Positions 41,870 to 50,416 of a stretch of 64,000 bases of DNA are shown one piece after another. Both the position numbers and the translations under genes were made by a program. The stretch's first letter is position 1. Each line of letters begins with the position of its first letter. The notes beneath the pieces are model-generated. The model had not been told where the DNA came from and ran no database searches. It worked only from the letters and a program-made list of their open reading frames with translations. Origin of the DNA: Pseudomonas fluorescens (GTDB taxonomy: Bacteria; Pseudomonadota; Gammaproteobacteria; Pseudomonadales; Pseudomonadaceae); contig NZ_MOBX01000014.1 of NCBI RefSeq assembly GCF_003732425.1, positions 300,816 to 364,815 of the forward strand. The letters run 5' to 3'.

Positions 41870-43348
41870 TTACTGCGGACGCTTGCGCTCAACCGCGCGC
41901 AACAGATGCGTCGGTGGCGTTTCACAGCTGATCTTGCGACCGAGCTTTTCTTCGATGGACGGCAACTGGTAGGAGTCGTCCTCACCGGCGAAGCTGATCG
42001 ACACACCGTCAGCGCCGGCACGACCGGTACGGCCGATGCGGTGCACGTAATCGTCAGGGACTTCCGGCAGGGTGAAGTTGATCACATGGCTGATGCCGTC
42101 GATGTGGATGCCGCGACCGGCCACATCAGTGGCGACCAGCACGCGAATCTTGCCTTCGCGGAAACCTTCCAGGGTCTTGATGCGTTTGTGCTGCGGCACA
42201 TCGCCGGACAGTTGCGCGGCGTTGATGCCGTCGCGCACCAGGCGTTCTTCGATGCGGCGCACTTCGTCCTTGCGGTTGGCAAACACGATCACGCGTTCCC
42301 AGCCGTTATCGTTGACCAGGTTGTAGAGCAGTTTGTACTTATCGGCACCGGCCACCGCATAGATGTGCTGCTCGACGTTTTCGTTGGCCACGTTGGTGAT
42401 TTCGATTTCGACGATCGCAGGGTCGGTGGTCCACTGCTTGGCGAGGTTCATCACGTCTTCAGTGAAGGTCGCGGAGAACAGCAGAGTCTGGCGCTCGGAC
42501 TTCGGTGGCGTCTGGCGAATGATCTGGCGCACTTGCGGGATGAAGCCCATGTCGAGCATGCGGTCGGCTTCGTCCAGCACCATCACTTCGACCATGTCCA
42601 GGTGCACGTCGCCGCGCTGGTTGAAGTCGAGCAAGCGGCCCGGGGTGGCGACGAGAATGTCGCAGTGGCGCGCTTCGAGGTGCTTGAGTTGCTTGTCGAA
42701 GTCCATGCCACCGACGAACGTCATGACGTTGAGGCCGGTGTACTTGGTCAGGTCGGCGGCGTCTTTGGCGATCTGCACCACCAGCTCACGGGTCGGCGCG
42801 ATGATCAGCGCACGGGGTTCGCCCATGTAGCGTTCTTTCGGCGGCGGCGTTTGCAGCAGCTGGGTGATGATCGAGATCAGGAACGCGGCGGTCTTGCCGG
42901 TGCCGGTCTGCGCACGACCGATGGCGTCTTTGCCGGCGAGGGTGTAGCCCAGCACCTGCGCCTGGATCGGCGTGCAATAAGGAAAGCCCAGATCCTGAAT
43001 GGCGTGCATCAGTTCGGGAGACAGCTTGAAATCATGGAAGCGGGTTTTGCCTTCCTGTGGCTCGACGGCGAAATCTTCGAGTTTCCACGGAATGACCGGT
43101 GCCTTGGGCTTCGGTTCGCGGCGCGGTCTGGCCGGTTTCGGCGCTTCGCTGCGGGCAGGCTCGGCAGCGATGGGCGCGGCCGTTGCAGGTTGCGGTGCTT
43201 GCTTCGGTGCCGCTATGGGAGCGGGGCGGTCGGCCTGTGGCGCATCGTTGCGATGACCGCGGGCGTGCGACGGCGCACTGGGAACTGGCGCGAGCTGCTC
43301 AGCCTCGCTTTTACCGAACATTTTCTTGAGTGCTTTGAGCACGGTCAT
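41870..43348 (-). CDS. rhlB: DEAD-box RNA helicase RhlB
   Basis: This 492-aa protein has a helicase core in residues 105-470: Q-motif GFPYCTPIQ, Walker A AQTGTGKT (146-153), DEAD (259-262), SAT, and HRIGRTGRAG near the end. The N-terminal ~90 residues are Pro/Ala-rich and basic (KPARPRREPK), consistent with RNA or partner binding. RhlB works with RNase E in the degradosome. In P. aeruginosa it is PA3861, beside dauB; synteny is the same here. Confidence 0.93.
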   Translation of the reverse strand: MTVLKALKKMFGKSEAEQLAPVPSAPSHARGHRNDAPQADRPAPIAAPKQAPQPATAAPIAAEPARSEAPKPARPRREPKPKAPVIPWKLEDFAVEPQEGKTRFHDFKLSPELMHAIQDLGFPYCTPIQAQVLGYTLAGKDAIGRAQTGTGKTAAFLISIITQLLQTPPPKERYMGEPRALIIAPTRELVVQIAKDAADLTKYTGLNVMTFVGGMDFDKQLKHLEARHCDILVATPGRLLDFNQRGDVHLDMVEVMVLDEADRMLDMGFIPQVRQIIRQTPPKSERQTLLFSATFTEDVMNLAKQWTTDPAIVEIEITNVANENVEQHIYAVAGADKYKLLYNLVNDNGWERVIVFANRKDEVRRIEERLVRDGINAAQLSGDVPQHKRIKTLEGFREGKIRVLVATDVAGRGIHIDGISHVINFTLPEVPDDYVHRIGRTGRAGADGVSISFAGEDDSYQLPSIEEKLGRKISCETPPTHLLRAVERKRPQ

Positions 43349-43445
43349 CTCATCAATTGATTAAGGAATGTACGCCGGCCAGTGTAATGCAAGAAACGGG
43401 CGCGGCGTAGTAGGAGGGATCAAAGGGCGTTTTTAAACTTGATGT

Positions 43446-44102
43446 TTAGCGCAGGCGTTCGCTCAACCAGACGCCGATGTCGCGAATTTCTTCGGGTAAC
43501 ACTTCGTGCTCCATTGGGTATTCCTGCCATGTCACGGTGACACCATGGTGCTTCAGATACTCATAAGCGCTGCGGCCCATGGAGTTTTGCACCACGTTGT
43601 CGAACTGCCCGTGCAGGCACATCACCGGAATTCGCTGCTGACTGGCGGACAATTGCAGTTCATCACTGAACGTCGGCGCATACGTCGACAACGCCAACAC
43701 GCCACCCAACGGCCCCTGCCATTTCAAAAATGCAGTGTGCAAGACCACCGCGCCACCCTGGGAAAACCCGGCGAGGAAAATCCGCGAGGCGTCTATTCCG
43801 CTGGCCCGCTCGTTTTCGATCAATTCAATGATGCGATCCGCCGACGCTTCCAACTGGTCACGGTCAATCGCCCGCGCCGGACTCATGGCTTTAATGTCGT
43901 ACCAGCTCGGCATGGCATATCCGCCATTTATCGTCACCGGACGCGTCGGCGCCTGCGGCAGCACGAAGCGCGTGCTCAGCAGGCTTTCCTGCAATGCCTC
44001 GGCCACCGGCAGGAAGTCGTAACGGTCGGCGCCGAGGCCGTGCAGCCAGATCACGCAGGCGTCTGCGTGCTTAACAGGCTGAAGAATCAAGGGCTCGGTC
44101 AT
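43446..44102 (-). CDS. estB: Carboxylesterase II / acyl-protein thioesterase-like hydrolase
   Basis: This 218-aa alpha/beta hydrolase has LHGLGADRYDF near the N-terminus. Its catalytic triad is Ser114 in GFSQGG, Asp168 in HGQFDNVV and His199 in MEHEV. The numbering matches the structurally characterised P. fluorescens carboxylesterase. It hydrolyses short-chain esters in the cytoplasm. It is transcribed in the same direction as rhlB but with a 97-bp gap. Confidence 0.92.
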   Translation of the reverse strand: MTEPLILQPVKHADACVIWLHGLGADRYDFLPVAEALQESLLSTRFVLPQAPTRPVTINGGYAMPSWYDIKAMSPARAIDRDQLEASADRIIELIENERASGIDASRIFLAGFSQGGAVVLHTAFLKWQGPLGGVLALSTYAPTFSDELQLSASQQRIPVMCLHGQFDNVVQNSMGRSAYEYLKHHGVTVTWQEYPMEHEVLPEEIRDIGVWLSERLR

Positions 44103-44569
44103 GTTTGCTCCAAATATGTGCGGACGCTCTCATTAAGTGCGTGATTCGAGTGCGCGTCCGGTTGATCCGTTAAGAAGATGTCGCAAGGTTACAAGTTTTG
44201 CTATTGACCTGTCGCCGAATCGATTCGGCGAGCAGTGTGGTACGGGCTTTGCTATGGCTTGATCCGTGCAACCGATCTTGCGTGGGCGGTAACACTATCA
44301 GTGTACGACCCGCGACGGGATTGCAAAGAATCCGGTGATGGATGTTCGCCAATGGCCGCTACGGGCTTAGCGAACGTGAAAGGGCTACAGCCCGTTCGGC
44401 CGATTGGTGAGAAGTGAGTTGTCCATGATGTGGATTTTCTCCTACTAGACTCATAGCGAAGGTCTTACGTCGGTTGACCCCAAAAAAAGCCAACACGGGT
44501 CAACAACGCCTCAAAAGGGTGCGACTGGACTCAAGCTCCGACACAACAAGAGCAAAACTGGAGGTTTGA
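44103..44569. other. estB-aapJ divergent intergenic region
   Basis: This 467-bp region has no credible gene. It contains an inverted repeat (GTTGACCC/GGGTCAAC at 44473-44504) and some other short dyads around 44351-44394. It should hold promoters for both flanking genes, but I cannot assign a sigma factor. Confidence 0.6.
44473..44504 (+). promoter_or_regulatory. Inverted repeat upstream of aapJ
   Basis: GTTGACCC and GGGTCAAC are perfect 8-bp inverted arms with a 16-bp spacer, lying 65-97 bp upstream of the aapJ start. The spacing fits either a dimeric operator across one and a half to two helical turns or an RNA hairpin in the leader. Confidence 0.45.
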
Positions 44570-45601
44570 ATGAAGATGTTGAAATCCACTCTGGCGATCG
44601 TGACTGCAGCAACAGTTCTCGGCGTCAGCGGGTTCGCTCAGGCGGGTGCAACCCTGGATGCCGTGCAGAAGAAAGGTTTCGTGCAGTGTGGCGTGAGCGA
44701 CGGTCTGCCGGGCTTCTCGGTACCGGACGCAACCGGCAAGATCCTCGGGATCGACGCTGACGTCTGCCGCGCAGTGGCCGCTGCCGTATTCGGCGACGCG
44801 ACCAAAGTCAAATTCAGTCAGTTGAACGCCAAGGAGCGCTTCACCGCGCTGCAATCGGGCGAGATCGACATCCTGTCGCGTAACACCACCATGACCAGTT
44901 CGCGTGACGCGGGCATGGGCCTGAAATTCCCGGGCTTCATTACCTACTACGACGGCATCGGCTTCCTGGTGAACAACAAGCTGGGCGTGAAGAGTGCCAA
45001 AGAGCTGGACGGTGCAACCATCTGCATCCAGGCCGGTACCACCACCGAGCTGAACGTTTCCGACTACTTCCGTGGCAACGGTCTGAAATACACCCCGATC
45101 ACCTTCGACACCTCCGATGAAAGCGCCAAGTCGCTGGAATCCGGTCGTTGCGACGTGCTGACCTCCGACAAGTCCCAACTGTTTGCCCAGCGCTCCAAGC
45201 TGGCGTCGCCGAAGGACTACGTGGTTCTACCGGAAACCATTTCCAAAGAACCGCTGGGCCCGGTCGTGCGTAACGGCGACGACGAGTGGCTGGCAATCGT
45301 ACGCTGGGTTGGCTACGCGCTGCTCAACGCTGAAGAGGCCGGTATCACTTCGAAGAACGTCGAAGCGGAAGCCAAGTCGACCAAGAACCCGGACGTTGCC
45401 CGTATGCTCGGCGCTGACGGCGAATACGGCAAAGATCTGAAACTGCCGAAAGACTGGGTTGTGCAGATCGTCAAACAAGTCGGCAACTACGGCGAAATCT
45501 TCGAGAAAAACCTCGGCAAGAGCACTCCGCTGGAAATCGACCGCGGCTTGAACGCCCTGTGGAACAACGGCGGCATTCAGTACGCACCACCAGTGCGCTA
45601 A
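44570..45601 (+). CDS. aapJ: General L-amino-acid ABC transporter, binding protein AapJ
   Basis: This 343-aa periplasmic protein has a signal peptide ending GFAQAG near residue 25 and type-2 SBP features (LGIDADVCRAVAAAVFGD, SRNTTMTSSRDAG). Its C-terminal extension of about 80 residues is longer than HisJ-type proteins, typical of AapJ/BztA. It delivers a broad range of L-amino acids to the AapQM permease. The ribosome-binding site is TGGAGG. It is first in aapJQMP and followed by a hairpin. Confidence 0.94.
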   Translation: MKMLKSTLAIVTAATVLGVSGFAQAGATLDAVQKKGFVQCGVSDGLPGFSVPDATGKILGIDADVCRAVAAAVFGDATKVKFSQLNAKERFTALQSGEIDILSRNTTMTSSRDAGMGLKFPGFITYYDGIGFLVNNKLGVKSAKELDGATICIQAGTTTELNVSDYFRGNGLKYTPITFDTSDESAKSLESGRCDVLTSDKSQLFAQRSKLASPKDYVVLPETISKEPLGPVVRNGDDEWLAIVRWVGYALLNAEEAGITSKNVEAEAKSTKNPDVARMLGADGEYGKDLKLPKDWVVQIVKQVGNYGEIFEKNLGKSTPLEIDRGLNALWNNGGIQYAPPVR

Positions 45602-45608
45602 TGGTTCT

Positions 45609-45637
45609 ATCACCCGGCGGGCCAACCGCCGGGTGAT
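45609..45637 (+). terminator. Hairpin between aapJ and aapQ
   Basis: ATCACCCGGCGG and CCGCCGGGTGAT are perfect 12-bp arms around GCCAA, 8 bp after the aapJ stop. It lacks a T-run. It is the type of intercistronic hairpin that protects the SBP message and reduces permease expression (partial terminator). Confidence 0.75.
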
Positions 45638-45667
45638 GTTCTTGTTCCATTTTTTCCGGGGCACTTC

Positions 45668-46849
45668 ATGCAAAATTCAATCGGCGCACCAAAGCAGAGG
45701 CTCAGCCTCAGCGATCCACGAGTGCGTGCGTGGCTATTCCAGATCATCACCGTTGTGGCGGTGGTCTCGCTGGGCTGGTACTTGTTCGACAACACGCAAA
45801 CCAACCTTCAGCACCGGGGCATTACCTCCGGTTTCGGCTTTCTGGAGCGCAGTGCCGGGTTCGGCATCGCTCAACACCTGATCGACTACACCGAAGCGGA
45901 CAGCTATGCCCGCGTCTTTGTCATCGGTCTGCTCAACACCCTGTTGGTAACCGTCATCGGCGTGATTCTGGCGACGATCCTCGGTTTCATCATCGGTGTG
46001 GCACGGCTGTCGCAGAACTGGATCATCAGCAAACTGGCGACCGTGTATGTGGAAGTGTTCCGCAACATTCCGCCGCTGCTGCAAATCCTGTTCTGGTACT
46101 TCGCGGTGTTCCTGACCATGCCGGGACCGCGCAACAGCCATAACTTCGGCGACACCTTCTTCGTCAGCAGCCGTGGCCTGAACATGCCGGCCGCGCTGGC
46201 GGCTGACGGTTTCTGGGCATTCGTGATCAGCATCGTGGTGGCCATTGTCGGCATCGTGCTGATGTGCCGCTGGGCCAACAAGCGCTTTGAAGAAACCGGC
46301 GTGCCGTTCCACAAGTTCTGGGTCGGCCTGGCGATTCTGCTGGTGATCCCGACCTTGTGCGCCCTGATCTTCGGCGCACCGCTGCACTGGGAAATGCCTG
46401 AACTCAAAGGCTTCAACTTCGTCGGCGGCTGGGTGTTGATCCCGGAACTGCTCGCCTTGACCCTGGCTCTGACCGTATACACCGCGGCGTTCATCGCCGA
46501 GATCGTGCGTTCCGGGATCAAGTCGGTCAGCCATGGCCAGACCGAAGCGGCGCGTTCGCTCGGCCTGCGCAACGGCCCGACCCTGCGCAAGGTGATCATT
46601 CCGCAAGCCCTGCGCGTGATCATTCCGCCGCTGACCAGCCAATACCTCAACCTGGCGAAGAACTCGTCGCTGGCGGCCGGTATCGGTTACCCGGAAATGG
46701 TGTCGCTGTTTGCCGGCACGGTGCTCAACCAGACCGGTCAGGCGATCGAGGTGATTGCCATCACCATGAGCGTGTACCTGGCGATCAGTATCAGCATTTC
46801 CCTGCTGATGAACTGGTACAACAAGCGCATTGCGCTGATCGAGCGGTAA
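45668..46849 (+). CDS. aapQ: General L-amino-acid ABC transporter permease AapQ
   Basis: This 393-aa polytopic protein has an N-terminal helix (residues about 18-38) and a HisMQ-type permease domain. The C-terminal EAA loop is GQTEAARSLGLRNGPTLRK (about residues 290-308), contacting AapP. The large extracytoplasmic insertion is as in AapQ/BztB, longer than HisM. It follows the aapJ hairpin and precedes aapM by 10 bp. Confidence 0.92.
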   Translation: MQNSIGAPKQRLSLSDPRVRAWLFQIITVVAVVSLGWYLFDNTQTNLQHRGITSGFGFLERSAGFGIAQHLIDYTEADSYARVFVIGLLNTLLVTVIGVILATILGFIIGVARLSQNWIISKLATVYVEVFRNIPPLLQILFWYFAVFLTMPGPRNSHNFGDTFFVSSRGLNMPAALAADGFWAFVISIVVAIVGIVLMCRWANKRFEETGVPFHKFWVGLAILLVIPTLCALIFGAPLHWEMPELKGFNFVGGWVLIPELLALTLALTVYTAAFIAEIVRSGIKSVSHGQTEAARSLGLRNGPTLRKVIIPQALRVIIPPLTSQYLNLAKNSSLAAGIGYPEMVSLFAGTVLNQTGQAIEVIAITMSVYLAISISISLLMNWYNKRIALIER

Positions 46850-46859
46850 GGAAAAGCGC

Positions 46860-47954
46860 ATGAGTACTCATACTTTCAAACCTGACATGCCCCCACCGAA
46901 CAGCAGCATCGGCGTGGTGGCGTGGATGCGCGCGAACATGTTCTCCAGCTGGCTCAACACCCTGCTGACCCTGTTTGCGTTCTACCTGATCTACCTCGTC
47001 GTGCCACCGATCCTCAGTTGGGCCATCCTCGATGCCAACTGGGTCGGCACCACCCGCGCCGACTGCACCAAGGACGGCGCCTGCTGGGTGTTCATTCAGC
47101 AGCGTTTCGGCCAGTTCATGTACGGCTACTACCCGCCGGAACTGCGCTGGCGCGTGGACCTGACCGTGTGGCTGGCGGTGATCGGCGTGGCACCCCTGTT
47201 CATCTCGCGCTTCCCGCGTAAAGCGGTGTACGGGCTGAGCTTCCTGGTGCTGTACCCGATCATTGCCTACATCCTGCTGCATGGCGGTTTTGGTCTGAGC
47301 AATGTGGCGACCAGCCAGTGGGGCGGCCTGATGCTGACCTTGGTCATCGCTACCGTCGGTATCGCCGGGGCCTTGCCACTGGGGATTGTGCTGGCGCTGG
47401 GTCGTCGTTCGAACATGCCGGCAATTCGTGTGGTCTGCGTGACCTTCATCGAATTCTGGCGTGGCGTGCCGTTGATCACCGTGCTGTTCATGTCCTCGGT
47501 GATGCTGCCGCTGTTCCTGCCCGAAGGCATGAACTTCGACAAACTGCTGCGGGCATTGATCGGCGTGATCCTGTTCCAGTCGGCCTATGTGGCTGAGGTG
47601 GTGCGCGGCGGTTTGCAAGCGATCCCTAAAGGTCAGTATGAAGCGGCTGCAGCGATGGGCCTCGGTTACTGGCGTTCGATGGGCCTGGTGATCCTGCCGC
47701 AAGCCCTGAAGCTGGTGATCCCCGGCATCGTCAACACCTTCATTGCGCTGTTCAAGGACACCAGTCTGGTGATCATCATCGGCCTCTTTGACCTGCTCAA
47801 CAGCGTCAAACAAGCCGCTGCCGATCCGAAATGGCTGGGCATGGCCACCGAAGGCTACGTGTTCGCCGCCCTGGTGTTCTGGATTTTCTGTTTTGGTATG
47901 TCGCGCTATTCCATGCATCTGGAACGCAAGCTCGACACTGGCCACAAGCGTTAG
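46860..47954 (+). CDS. aapM: General L-amino-acid ABC transporter permease AapM
   Basis: This 364-aa permease has the EAA motif GQYEAAAAMGLGYWRSMG in the C-terminal half and about eight hydrophobic segments. A cysteine-containing periplasmic segment (DCTKDGACW) is near residues 75-83. It forms the channel with AapQ. The ATG at 46860 lies 10 bp after the aapQ stop. Confidence 0.92.
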   Translation: MSTHTFKPDMPPPNSSIGVVAWMRANMFSSWLNTLLTLFAFYLIYLVVPPILSWAILDANWVGTTRADCTKDGACWVFIQQRFGQFMYGYYPPELRWRVDLTVWLAVIGVAPLFISRFPRKAVYGLSFLVLYPIIAYILLHGGFGLSNVATSQWGGLMLTLVIATVGIAGALPLGIVLALGRRSNMPAIRVVCVTFIEFWRGVPLITVLFMSSVMLPLFLPEGMNFDKLLRALIGVILFQSAYVAEVVRGGLQAIPKGQYEAAAAMGLGYWRSMGLVILPQALKLVIPGIVNTFIALFKDTSLVIIIGLFDLLNSVKQAAADPKWLGMATEGYVFAALVFWIFCFGMSRYSMHLERKLDTGHKR

Positions 47955-47965
47955 GAGTTCTGTAA

Positions 47966-48730
47966 ATGAGTGAAGCAATCAAAAAGCCTGTAGGTCCTGA
48001 AGGCATTATTCAAATGCAGGGCGTCAACAAGTGGTACGGCCAGTTCCACGTGCTCAAAGACATCAACCTCAACGTCAAGCAGGGCGAGCGTATCGTCCTG
48101 TGCGGCCCGTCGGGTTCCGGCAAATCGACGACGATTCGTTGCCTCAATCGTCTGGAAGAGCACCAGCAGGGCCGCATCGTCGTCGACGGCGTGGAACTGA
48201 CCAACGACCTCAAGCAGATCGAAGCGATCCGCCGCGAAGTCGGCATGGTGTTCCAGCACTTCAACCTGTTCCCGCACCTGACCATTTTGCAGAACTGCAC
48301 CCTGGCGCCGATGTGGGTACGCAAGATGCCCAAGCGCAAGGCCGAGGAAATCGCCATGCATTACCTGGAACGCGTACGCATTCCGGAGCAGGCGCATAAA
48401 TTCCCGGGGCAACTGTCCGGTGGTCAGCAACAGCGCGTGGCGATCGCTCGTGCTCTGTGCATGAAACCGAAAATCATGCTGTTCGATGAGCCGACTTCAG
48501 CACTCGATCCGGAAATGGTGAAGGAAGTACTCGACACCATGATTGGTCTGGCTGAAGACGGCATGACCATGCTTTGCGTGACCCACGAAATGGGCTTTGC
48601 CCGCACCGTGGCCAACCGCGTGATCTTCATGGACAAAGGTGAAATCGTTGAGCAGGCGGCGCCGAATGACTTCTTCGATAATCCGCAGAATGACCGGACG
48701 AAGTTGTTCTTGAGTCAGATTTTGCATTGA
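47966..48730 (+). CDS. aapP: Amino-acid ABC transporter ATPase AapP
   Basis: This 254-aa ATPase has Walker A GPSGSGKS (residues 47-54), a Q-loop in VFQHFNLF, signature LSGGQQQR (150-157) and Walker B MLFDEP (171-176). It energises the AapQM permease. The ATG is 11 bp after aapM. The operon ends at a T-rich hairpin shortly downstream. Confidence 0.95.
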   Translation: MSEAIKKPVGPEGIIQMQGVNKWYGQFHVLKDINLNVKQGERIVLCGPSGSGKSTTIRCLNRLEEHQQGRIVVDGVELTNDLKQIEAIRREVGMVFQHFNLFPHLTILQNCTLAPMWVRKMPKRKAEEIAMHYLERVRIPEQAHKFPGQLSGGQQQRVAIARALCMKPKIMLFDEPTSALDPEMVKEVLDTMIGLAEDGMTMLCVTHEMGFARTVANRVIFMDKGEIVEQAAPNDFFDNPQNDRTKLFLSQILH

Positions 48731-48749
48731 TGGTTTGTGGGTAAAAACG

Positions 48750-48778
48750 AACCCGGCCTTGTGCCGGGTTTGTTTTTT
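48750..48778. terminator. Intrinsic terminator after aapP
   Basis: AACCCGGC and GCCGGGTT flank CTTGT, followed by TGTTTTTT on the plus strand. It separates aapP from the convergent mqsA. Confidence 0.88.
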
Positions 48779-48783
48779 GTGGG

Positions 48784-49269
48784 TCAGGATGCGCTAAGGG
48801 GCTCTTTTTCTTTGTGCTCGGTGAAAGTGAATGCTCCCCTTAAATCAGCACCTTCGGCCAGGACTCTCGCATCAGCGAGCAAATGCGGGTAGCGATCCAG
48901 AAGACGCATAAGCAGCACTAACGCTTTTGGCGCAGGTGATTCACCGCGTTCGTACCGGGAGAATGCATTATGGCCACCGCCTGAAAGCAAGAGGACCGCG
49001 TCTTTTTGCGTCAAGTGAAGTTTGCGCCGGATCTTTTTCATCTCGTTTCCGATCATTTTTCTTCCGGCAATAACGAGTTCGTCGCATGCGTGCGAATAAC
49101 GCAGCCCGCACTCGTCATCCAATTCGACTTCACCGCATTTCTGGCACTCCCAGCCTGACAGATCATCGACCCGACGCTCCATTCCCTCGACGCTCACGGT
49201 CTCGGCCCGGCCCCGGAAATGCAACATGCCTTCCGGGGCACCGCAACTGAAGCACTGTTGGGTATTCAT
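48784..49269 (-). CDS. mqsA: MqsA-family antitoxin
   Basis: This 161-aa protein has an N-terminal zinc-binding region (Cys6, Cys9, Cys42, Cys45) and a C-terminal HTH_Xre domain with the DNA-recognition segment HNAFSRYERG, as in E. coli MqsA. It should bind and neutralise MqsR and bind the operator upstream of mqsR. It is about 30 residues longer than the E. coli protein, with an extra C-terminal tail from residue 140. Its start overlaps mqsR by 4 bp. Confidence 0.93.
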   Translation of the reverse strand: MNTQQCFSCGAPEGMLHFRGRAETVSVEGMERRVDDLSGWECQKCGEVELDDECGLRYSHACDELVIAGRKMIGNEMKKIRRKLHLTQKDAVLLLSGGGHNAFSRYERGESPAPKALVLLMRLLDRYPHLLADARVLAEGADLRGAFTFTEHKEKEPLSAS

Positions 49270-49577
49270 GAATTGCTCTCCTTGAAGGAGATCACTGGTG
49301 GGCGCCTGTCGTAGTGATATGACACCTTTATGTAAATCTCCAAATCATGTGATTTGATGTGATAGACGTCTTGCCAGATTCGGTGATCGCCATATGTCGT
49401 CATCGACTTGTACAACATGTTGCGTTGCAGTTTGAAAATGACTTCCTGCATCTCTTTGAGTGTCAATTCGAGTGCAGTGCCAGTCCTTCGCGCTGTGTGC
49501 GTGAATGCTCTCCAGCCAAGCCGCCTGACATCCGCCTTTACCACCGCCAAGTCGTAATGGGGTGTGTTCTTCTCCAT
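49266..49577 (-). CDS. mqsR: MqsR-family mRNA interferase toxin
   Basis: This 103-aa toxin matches E. coli MqsR throughout (MEKNTPHYDL, LYKSMTTYGDHRIWQDVY, VISFKE). The residues equivalent to catalytic Lys56, Gln68 and Tyr81 are Lys57, Gln69 and Tyr82, so the protein should be an active RNase cutting at GCU/GCA-type sites. It is first in the mqsRA operon, preceded by a palindromic operator 24 bp upstream. Confidence 0.94.
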   Translation of the reverse strand: MEKNTPHYDLAVVKADVRRLGWRAFTHTARRTGTALELTLKEMQEVIFKLQRNMLYKSMTTYGDHRIWQDVYHIKSHDLEIYIKVSYHYDRRPPVISFKESNS

Positions 49578-49600
49578 AAGAAATCAAAACCCTGTCCCTG

Positions 49601-49623
49601 AAATTACCCTTAAAGGGTAATTT
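49601..49623 (-). promoter_or_regulatory. Palindromic operator of mqsRA
   Basis: AAATTACCCTT and AAGGGTAATTT are perfect 11-bp inverted arms around one A, ending 24 bp upstream of the mqsR start. The core ACCCTTTAAGGGT resembles the E. coli mqsRA operator (AACCT..AGGTT). It should bind MqsA or the MqsRA complex. Confidence 0.78.
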
Positions 49624-49710
49624 TGACCAATCGAAAATCCCGCTCCATGCGTCTCCGATTGACCCTAGGTGGTTGCCGTCCTATACGGGTCTGACTAACA
49701 TGTCAGAAAA

Positions 49711-49731
49711 TTCATCCTATGATTGGATGAA
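49711..49731 (+). promoter_or_regulatory. Operator-like palindrome before the GntR gene
   Basis: TTCATCC and GGATGAA are perfect 7-bp inverted arms around TATGATT, ending 12 bp before the start codon. A FadR-family regulator could bind here and repress itself and the cotranscribed MFS gene. Confidence 0.5.
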
Positions 49732-49743
49732 AGGGCGAATTCC

Positions 49744-50403
49744 ATGTCAGACATTTCTCCACTCATTAAGCGATCCCTGGTCGATCAGGCCCTGGATCAA
49801 CTCCGCCAGCGCATCAACAGCGGTGCTTGGCAGGTCGGCGAGCGTTTGCCGACCGAACCGGAGCTGTGCGCGGAGCTGGGCATCAGCCGCAATACCGTGC
49901 GCGAAGCCATGCGCGTGCTGGCGTTTTCCGGATTGATCGAGATTCGCCAGGGCGATGGCAGTTACTTGCGCGCGGTGGTTGATCCGCTCGATACGCTGAA
50001 GGCGTTATCGCGCTGCTCGCTCGATCAGGCACGGGAAACCCGGCACATCCTCGAAGTCGAGGCCATCGGCCTGGCAGCGTTGCGCCGCACCGACGAAGAC
50101 CTCGTCGCATTGCGTGAAGCGCTTGGCACCAGCGGCAGTCACTACCACGGTGATCTGGACACCTACATCGCCTGCGATCTGGTGTTCCACCGTCGTCTGG
50201 TCGATGCCGCGCACAACCCGACCCTCAGCGAGCTGTATCGCTATTTCTCCAGCATCGTCGGCGCGCAATTGCGCCAGACCCTGAACATCGTCCCGCGCCG
50301 CCAGGAAGTGTTCGACCTGCACATCGAGCTGCTCGATGCGGTCGAGAAACGCGACCCGGAACGGGCCAAAGCTTTATCGAGACAGTTGATCAATGAACCT
50401 TGA
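49744..50403 (+). CDS. FadR-subfamily GntR transcriptional regulator
   Basis: This 219-aa protein has a winged helix-turn-helix of the GntR type (residues 12-75: GERLPTEPELCAELGISRNT) and an FCD effector domain (residues about 80-215) with the metal-binding D..H..H pattern (DLVFHRRLVDAAHN). I start at 49744 (MSDISPLIKR), with AAGGG about 8 bp upstream. It is followed, with overlap or close spacing, by an MFS transporter gene that it probably controls. The effector may be an organic acid. Confidence 0.88.
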   Translation: MSDISPLIKRSLVDQALDQLRQRINSGAWQVGERLPTEPELCAELGISRNTVREAMRVLAFSGLIEIRQGDGSYLRAVVDPLDTLKALSRCSLDQARETRHILEVEAIGLAALRRTDEDLVALREALGTSGSHYHGDLDTYIACDLVFHRRLVDAAHNPTLSELYRYFSSIVGAQLRQTLNIVPRRQEVFDLHIELLDAVEKRDPERAKALSRQLINEP

Positions 50404-50416
50404 AACCGAGAAATCC

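Noticed and set aside
44235..44417. 60-aa frame upstream of aapJ
   Set aside because: No ribosome-binding site, no family resemblance, and located in the regulatory gap.
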